A stretch of DNA of 6,722 nucleotides from Chryseosolibacter sp039917935 (lineage in GTDB: Bacteria > Bacteroidota > Bacteroidia > Cytophagales > Cyclobacteriaceae): positions 1-6,722 of the forward strand of contig JBDSIM010000204.1 in assembly GCA_039917935.1 (NCBI GenBank), written 5' to 3'. The stretch's first letter is position 1. Each line of letters opens with the position of its first letter. Positions 6,562-6,722 of this stretch are shown in pieces. A model generated the notes under the pieces. It did not search any database, had not been told where the DNA came from, and saw only the letters and a list, made by a program, of their open reading frames with translations. The translations under genes and the position numbers were made by a program.

Positions 6562-6579
6562 TTTAGTCGGACAACAATG
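6562..6579. repeat. IS right terminal inverted repeat
   Basis: TTTAGTCGGACAACAATG is the exact reverse complement of 5194-5211 and marks the transposase-proximal end of the element. Confidence 0.92.
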
Positions 6580-6588
6580 ATTTCAAAT
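6580..6588. repeat. IS target-site duplication, right copy
   Basis: ATTTCAAAT is identical to 5185-5193. Joining the flanks through one copy restores ATATATTTCAAATATAT, a perfect 8-bp-arm palindrome around C, as the original target. Confidence 0.85.
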
Positions 6589-6610
6589 ATATTCACCAGG
6601 TGGATATAGC
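6587..6610. repeat. CACC-A-GGTG palindrome related to the recombinase hairpin arms
   Basis: TATATTCACC (6588-6597) and GGTGGATATA (6599-6608) form a 10-bp inverted repeat with one T·G wobble around a single A. The left arm (6587-6597) matches 10 of 11 bases of the right arm of the 5131-5169 hairpin. The right arm with two more bases (6599-6610) matches 10 of 12 bases of that hairpin's left arm. It could be a second recombinase-binding site. Confidence 0.6.
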
Positions 6611-6615
6611 GAATT

Positions 6616-6722
6616 GTTGATGTGCAATAGCTTTGCTCAGTTAGCTATTAAATTTCATCATCACCGGATAGTTCCGGAATTTATCTTACGGCGGAGCAAC
6701 CTAACCGCTATTGCTCATCAAC
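6616..6722. repeat. 107-nt element with inverted ends and central hairpin, reaching the window edge
   Basis: GTTGATGTGCAATAGC (6616-6631) is complementary to GCTATTGCTCATCAAC (6707-6722), 15 of 16 pairs. Inside, TTGCTC (6633-6638) can pair with GAGCAA (6694-6699), TAAATT (6649-6654) with AATTTA (6678-6683), and CCGGA (6664-6668) with TCCGG (6673-6677), all nested on nearly the same centre. There is no ORF in it. It could be a small non-autonomous element, a folded recombination site or a structured RNA. The structure may extend past the window. Confidence 0.6.

Larger units (their letters stand above)
5194..6579 (-). mobile_element. Complete IS4-family insertion sequence, 1386 bp
   Basis: The element is bounded by 18-bp perfect terminal inverted repeats, CATTGTTGTCCGACTAAA (5194-5211) and its complement (6562-6579), and flanked by a 9-bp direct repeat. 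It encodes one intact DDE transposase on the minus strand. Length, single ORF, 9-bp duplication and the YREK motif all fit the IS4 family. Between the transposase stop and the left end lie 81 nt with a small CCTCT-N6-AGAGG hairpin and nothing else recognisable. With ends, duplication and ORF all intact, it is probably a recent and potentially active insertion. No IS name can be given without a database. Confidence 0.95.

Noticed and set aside
6640..6705. Possible integron attC site: GTTAGCT (6640-6646) and ACCTAAC (6699-6705) against the GTTRRRY / RYYYAAC boxes
   Set aside because: ACCTAAC fits RYYYAAC, but GTTAGCT misses one R position. The two boxes are also in the wrong order for one attC; they could only be halves of two neighbouring sites, and the partner halves are not in the window. 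Kept only as a thought within the structured-element finding.

Overview
The window looks like a chromosomal segment of a Bacteroidota bacterium, probably of the Cytophagales/Chitinophagales type. This rests on the gene order (TPR-like protein, secG, an uncharacterised Bacteroidota-type protein, groES, groEL), on A-rich leaders without Shine-Dalgarno sequences before groES and groEL, and on the Bacteroidota flavour of the integrase and transposase. No taxonomic search was possible.

Left part (1-3840), housekeeping. The 3' end of a probable TPR protein is followed after 3 nt by secG (protein export) and a terminator. A conserved protein of unknown function lies convergent to secG on the minus strand and divergent from the chaperonin operon. 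The roughly 290-nt divergent control region holds one near-perfect palindrome and other weak motifs. groES and groEL follow, 26 nt apart, closed by a strong intrinsic terminator.

Right part (3841-6722), accessory. After a degenerate REP-like palindrome comes a complete tyrosine recombinase. It has all the catalytic residues, an integron-integrase-like C-terminus, and an unusual extra N-terminal module. Its stop codon directly abuts a 39-nt near-perfect hairpin (18-bp stem). An IS4-family insertion sequence of 1386 bp, with 18-bp perfect terminal repeats and a 9-bp target duplication, has landed 24 nt past that hairpin. If the IS and one duplication are removed in silico, about 200 nt of very palindrome-rich DNA follow the recombinase: the hairpin, an AT palindrome (the IS target), a CACC-A-GGTG palindrome, and a 107-nt element with 16-nt inverted ends and a central small hairpin that runs exactly to the window edge.

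The most interesting signal is a motif close to GGTGSATATAKC. It occurs four times around the recombinase 3' end, twice in each orientation, in the hairpin arms and in the second palindrome. This suggests a recombination site or a mobile-element end served by the recombinase, later interrupted by the IS. It is an inference from one sequence and needs comparison with other copies.
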